From assembly GCF_026151205.1 (NCBI RefSeq), contig NC_087079.1:2265730-2329729 (forward strand): DNA of 64,000 nt, in the 5' to 3' direction. The stretch is from Bolinopsis microptera (taxonomy: Eukaryota > Ctenophora > Tentaculata > Lobata > Bolinopsidae). How positions within the stretch are numbered: the stretch's first letter is position 1; each line of letters starts with the position of its first letter. The translations under genes and the position numbers were made by a program. Below are positions 59,475-64,000 of this stretch, in pieces. Below the pieces are notes generated by a model, which worked only from the letters and a program-made list of their open reading frames with translations, was not told the DNA's origin and did no database searches.

Positions 59475-61144
59475 AGTTGGTAGATCACCGACCGGCTATA
59501 AGTCGGCTACTAACCGGCTATAAGCCGGCTTATAGCCGGTTAGTAGCCGCTTACATTTGATGTTGAGCGACGGCTATTAGCCGGTTATAAGCCTGCTATT
59601 AGCCGTTTTGGTATTAAAAGTGGTTATAAGCCGGCTATAAGCCGGCTATAAGCTGGTTATAAGATATTAACTCAACTACATCGTACTTAACGATAGTCAG
59701 GAGCCGGCTATAAGAAATTCAGTGAAAACGGCTATTAGCCGGTTATAAGCGGGCTATTAGCCGTTTAGGTATCGAAAGTGGTTATAAGCCGGCTATAAGC
59801 CGTTATAAGATATTAACTCAGTTCAGTACGATGAAGTTAAGTTAATATCTTATTAGCCGGCTTATAGCCGGCTTATAATCACTTTCGATACCTAAACGGC
59901 TAATAGCCGGCTTTATAACCGGCTAATAGCCGTTTTCGCTGAATTTTTCGATACCTAAACGGCTAATAGCCGCTTATAACCGGCTAATAGCCGTTTTCAC
60001 TGAATTTCTTATAGCCGATACCTAAACGGCTAATAGCCACTTTCGATACTATAACCGGCTAATAGCTGTTTTCGCTGAATTTCTTATAGCCGGCTCCTGA
60101 CTATCGTTCAGTACGATGAAGTTGAGTTAATATCTTATAACCGGCTTATAGCCACTTTCGATACCTAAACGGCTAATAGCCGGCTTATAACCGGATAATA
60201 GCCGTTTTCACTGAATTTCTTATAGCCGATACCTAAACGGCTAATAGCCGGCTTATAACCGGCTAATAGCCGTTTTCGCTGAATTTCTTATAGCCGGCTC
60301 CTGACAATCGTTCAGTAACGATGAAGTTGGAGTTAATATCTTATAACCGGCTTATAGCCACTTTCGATACCTAAACGGCTAATAGCCGGCTTATAACCGG
60401 CTAATAGCCGTTTTCACTGAATTTCTTATAGCCGATACCTAAACGGCTAATAGCCACTTTCGATACTATAACCGGCTAATAGCCGTTTTCGCTGAATTTC
60501 TTATAGCCGGCTCCTGACTATCGTTCAGTTACGGAAGTTGAAGTTTACTTATAACCGGCTATCGCCACTTTCGATACCGACACGGCTAAAGCCGGCTTAA
60601 TTAACCGGCTAATAGCCGTTTTCGCTTACATTTTTATAGTCCTGACACAGTCGATGAGGAGTATTACCCTTATAACCTGCTATAGCCATTTTGATACCTA
60701 AAGGCTAAAAAGCCGGCTATAAGCCGCTAATAGCGTTTATAATGTAATTCTCATTATTAGCGATAGCTAACCGGCTATAAGCAACTTTCGTTTTACTATA
60801 ACGGCTAATAGCCGTTGTATCGCGAAATTGTTTATAGCCGGCTTACCTTGATTAATCGTTCAGTACGATGAAGTTGAGTTAATATCTTAAAAGCCGGCTT
60901 ATAGCCGCTTTTCCCTGATACCTAAACGGCTAATAGCCGGCTTATAACCGGCTAATAGCCGTTTTCGCTGAATTTCTTATAGCCGCTCCTGAACGAATGC
61001 CGTTCCGTAACGTGTAATTTGAAGCGGCTACTAACCGGCTATAAGCCGGCTTATAGCCGGCTATAAAAATTTTAGCCGGCTATAAGCCGGTTTATAGCCG
61101 GCTTATAACCGGCTTATAGCCGGTCGGTGATCTTCCAATTTCCC
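59475..61144. mobile_element. foldback-type element with GCCGGCTATAAG arrays
   Basis: 1670 bp between 12-bp direct repeats. Ends are inverted (GTTGGTAGATCACCGACCGG at the left; its near-complement CCGGTCGGTGATCTTCCAAT at the right). Both arms and most of the interior consist of GCCGGCTATAAGCCGGC and CGGCTAATAGCCG palindromes. A longer block (CAGTACGATGAAGTTGAGTT ... CTGAATTTCTTATAGCC) is repeated about five times. No coding frame. Composite repeat arms and the long target duplication resemble foldback or Mutator-type elements (inference). Confidence 0.8.
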
Positions 61145-61156
61145 GACAAATCGGCC
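61145..61156. repeat. right 12-bp direct repeat of the foldback element
   Basis: GACAAATCGGCC, as at 59463-59474. Confidence 0.8.
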
Positions 61157-62380
61157 CAAATATCTAGAAATTACCTATATAATATAACTATAACATTAAA
61201 ACACTCTAAGATCCGAAGAGAGCAGGATAACCATCTTAAACATGCAAAAATACTTAAAGAGTGTTATCCAATCAAAGGACGTTAATCTTAAAACGGCTGA
61301 ACTAAACAACATAATCTTCCTTCTAATTAAGAGCACCATGATTGATAGTTAGCTTGCTAGTATAACTATAGTAACATGATTGATAGTTAGCTTGCTAGTA
61401 TAGTAACATGATTGATAGTTATGTAGTTTGAATTAAACTGTTGGCAAGCAGCCCAAGTGAGAACTCAACCTACGACTTGGAAAATTAAAGGGCGTTGTTT
61501 AGTTAAAAGGCGTTCCTTAATTTGAAAGTAGTCCAACTCAACAGTCAACAGCATAACCTTCATTTTAAAAGTAAATATAACTAGACGCGCCACGTTAACA
61601 ATGAAAGAAATTTGAATTTCTCAAATCCAATTTAATTCAACTGCTCGGATTAGAATCCTCGGATTAGAATCCTACATCTTATAATGTACAATGAGGATGA
61701 TGATTAATCAATCTACACTGATCGACTCACGTGACTTTTTAAACACTTTCTATAGCTGCCCTAAATTTACTGGGCCGCGCTCAGCCTGTCATTCCGCCTA
61801 ATCTCTATTTATGAACATGATAGCCTGAGGTCCCCAGGTAACCCTGAATGACTATTCGAAATCGTAGCCCTCTAATCTGATCCCAACCCTAATCCTAACC
61901 CAATCTTTAACAAAAGCATACGCTGAAACCCTGACCCTATATAGCGAGAAATTAGACCAACTTCCATATACGGTCATATCACGTGATCGAGACAGTTTTT
62001 CGCCAATATTTTGCCAGGGGAGCATTTTAACGCTATGTCATGGGGGGGGGGGGGGGCGATTCGGAATCAGCGTCCGAAATTAAAATACATCGATTCAAGT
62101 TGGTTTCAACAGTCGGGGCCCTTTTAGAAAAATCTCGAGGATCGACTGTAGTGTGATTTTGCACGCTCGGTACACGCTCGACTACTAAAGTACTAAAGGA
62201 ACATGCGTGTAGCTGACAACATTCCGTTCTCTGGTCAATCAGAAGATTAGAGACAATAATATTAGATATCATAACATCTGCATAAAGTGCATATTATGTC
62301 CGTTCAATTGAGCTTTGCAGGGATACGAAATTAACAAGAACTTAAGCCTTTTGTCGTGCGAACCATACACCATACACGGC
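61157..62380. other. non-coding stretch
   Basis: Contains a tandem ACATGATTGATAGTTAGCTT repeat (about 2.5 copies, 61335-61425), a short CCTCGGATTAGAAT duplication near 61650 and a G15 run at 62042-62056. No gene recognised. Confidence 0.6.
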
Positions 62381-62383
62381 GGA

Positions 62384-62766
62384 GGACACCACGGTGGAGG
62401 ACACTACGTTGGAGGACACTGCATGCAGCGGAGGACACTATACGGAGGACACTATACGGAGGACACTATACGGAGGACACTATACGGAGGACACTATATG
62501 ACTATACGGAGGACACTATACGGAGGACACTATACGGAGGACACTATACGGAGGACACTATACGGAGGACACTATACGGAGGACACTATACGGAGGACAC
62601 TATACGGAGGACACTATACGGAGGACACTATACGGAGGACACTATACGGAGGGCACTATACGGAGGACACTATACGGAGGACACTATACGGAGGACACTA
62701 TACGGAGGGCACTATACAGAGGACACTATACGGAGGACACTATACGGAGGGCACTATACGGAGGAA
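62384..62766. repeat. 14-bp tandem repeat (GGAGGACACTATAC)n
   Basis: About 24 regular copies after a degenerate start, with one slip at about 62495-62510 and scattered GGGCAC variants. The open frames across it are repeat artefacts. Confidence 0.97.
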
Positions 62767-63312
62767 CTTTTTATTCAGCCTGAGTGGCCGTAGGAATTCA
62801 GTCTGCCACTCGTGGAGGACTGGTTAATCGTGCAGGTCAGCCTAAATCGCAATATTGGACTGATATAGGATGCCATGTAACCTCCTGATTGAAATCGAGT
62901 TTAGACTATGTAAATTACCATATTGTAACGAATAATGGTAATACTAATAGGTTTCACCCCATTAATGCCCACACCGCTTATTCTACTCCGTTTTAACACA
63001 ATAACAATCCCAACTCTCAACTATGCAGTATGCCGTATTACAATTCCAACTCTCAAATATGCAGTATGCCGTATTACAATCTAAACTCTGTCCATATTAA
63101 AGGTTTTATTAGGTTTGTAACCTAATAAAACCTAAATAGCAAACAGCAGGCACACCCTTTGTCCCGTGAACCTATACCTAAATTGTTTTACCGGAATTTT
63201 GATTGTAATAAATGGCATACAATTTATATTTTTGTTTGACTGGATAAAAAACCGGGTATTTGGCGAGACTATAGTCGACAAAACTTGAATTATAAATGCA
63301 TTTAGTGCAAAT
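62767..63312. other. non-coding stretch
   Basis: Contains a direct duplication CAACTCTCAA-TATGCAGTAT at 63009-63075 and no gene. Confidence 0.55.
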
Positions 63313-63851
63313 GAGGGACCACATGCAAAACTGGTATATCTGTTTTTGATAGTTTTGAGATAAATGTATTTTACTGATTTATAAAATTCTATATCATGTG
63401 TAAAACACACTTCTAAAAAATGGTATATCTGTCTATATACCATTTTTAAAACTAGAATTGTTCCAAACTGGTATATCTCACGATATACCATTTTTTCTAT
63501 ACTATTAACAATAAAATAATTTAACTGAGAATGGTATATCTGAAGATATACCATTTGGGTTGGCTAAAGTCTATAAAATTTGTATAGATATACCGGTTTT
63601 ATAGAAGATAAGTTTCTTGAAGGTGGTATATCTGCAGATATACCATTTTGTTATCATGATTGTTAAAAGCTGAAATGGTATATTGTAACGTATACCAGTT
63701 TTGGAAAAATAAAATTTCACTTTTTTTCAAAAATTTCTTCAAAATTGTTCAAAAAAAGTTCCAAAGATGCACCTTTTCACCCTGAAGACTATGTGCTACC
63801 TGCGCAAAATTGGTATATGTTCAGATATACCAGTTTCGCATGTGGTCCCTC
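63313..63851. mobile_element. MITE with serial GGTATATC/GATATACC hairpins
   Basis: 539 bp. Terminal inverted repeats GAGGGACCACATGC-AAACT GGTATATCT, flanked by AAAT on both sides. Inside are six or more short hairpins of the form TGGTATATCT-n-AGATATACCA. No credible coding frame; the 140-residue minus frame across it is repeat-driven. Confidence 0.85.
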
Positions 63852-64000
63852 AAATAATTTTGTATAAATTACAGAAACAAGTCTACATGACGTGTTGTAA
63901 TCAAGCGATGAACACTTGAGACAGTTTCTTCTGCCGACGTTTCCTGTAAATTAAAGTATACCCAACGTCCTCGATTAAAGAAACCAAGTGTCTTATACCG

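Noticed and set aside
62315..62827. 170- and 145-residue frames over the 14-bp array
   Set aside because: Both frames repeat TLYGGHYTEDTIRR because of the tandem unit; no evidence of coding.
63132..63554. 140-residue minus-strand frame
   Set aside because: Half of it translates MITE hairpins (MVYRQIYHF-type repeats); no family match.

Overview
The window looks like nuclear DNA from an animal. It is AT-rich and intron-dense, and it carries two multi-exon metazoan genes and one intronless transporter gene among many degraded mobile elements. The family content (GABA-B-like class C receptor, ER prolyl 3-hydroxylase, Penelope-like elements, a nuclease-tailed non-LTR element) fits an invertebrate, probably an early-branching one such as a cnidarian. 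The exact lineage cannot be read from the sequence alone.

Region by region. (1) 573-2765, plus strand: the last eight exons of a leprecan-type prolyl 3-hydroxylase, ending in a KDEL ER-retention signal. (2) 5055-26776, minus strand: a complete-looking GABA-B-type class C GPCR gene. I rebuilt it as 22 exons whose splice phases all agree and which give a 983-residue reading frame: signal peptide, Venus-flytrap domain, seven membrane helices, coiled-coil tail and a C-terminal SAV PDZ-type ligand. Its introns hold several tandem arrays, small inverted-repeat elements and two Penelope-type fragments. The last intron encloses an intronless SVOP/SV2-like MFS transporter gene (6076-7575) on the same strand. 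(3) 26.8-43.9 kb: no host gene recognised. This stretch holds a 1.4-kb TA-flanked inverted-repeat element nested in an older repeat, a 5'-truncated non-LTR element with poly(A) and a 16-bp target duplication, a hAT-type transposase remnant between direct repeats, a GC-rich hairpin island and a pogo/Tigger-like element. (4) 43.9-48.6 kb: a large palindrome made of two head-to-head Penelope-type GIY-YIG endonuclease copies. (5) 48.8-57.6 kb: a 21-bp array, then about 8 kb of a 29-bp minisatellite with higher-order structure, broken by one small poly(A)-ended insertion. (6) 57.6-64 kb: a foldback-type element built of GCCGGCTATAAG-like repeats with flanking 12-bp direct repeats, a 14-bp array, and a MITE made of serial GGTATATC/GATATACC hairpins.

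The coding content suggests a secretory-pathway collagen-modifying enzyme next to a locus for chemical signalling (a GABA-B-like receptor hosting a vesicle-transporter-like gene). Any functional link between the receptor and its nested transporter is inference.
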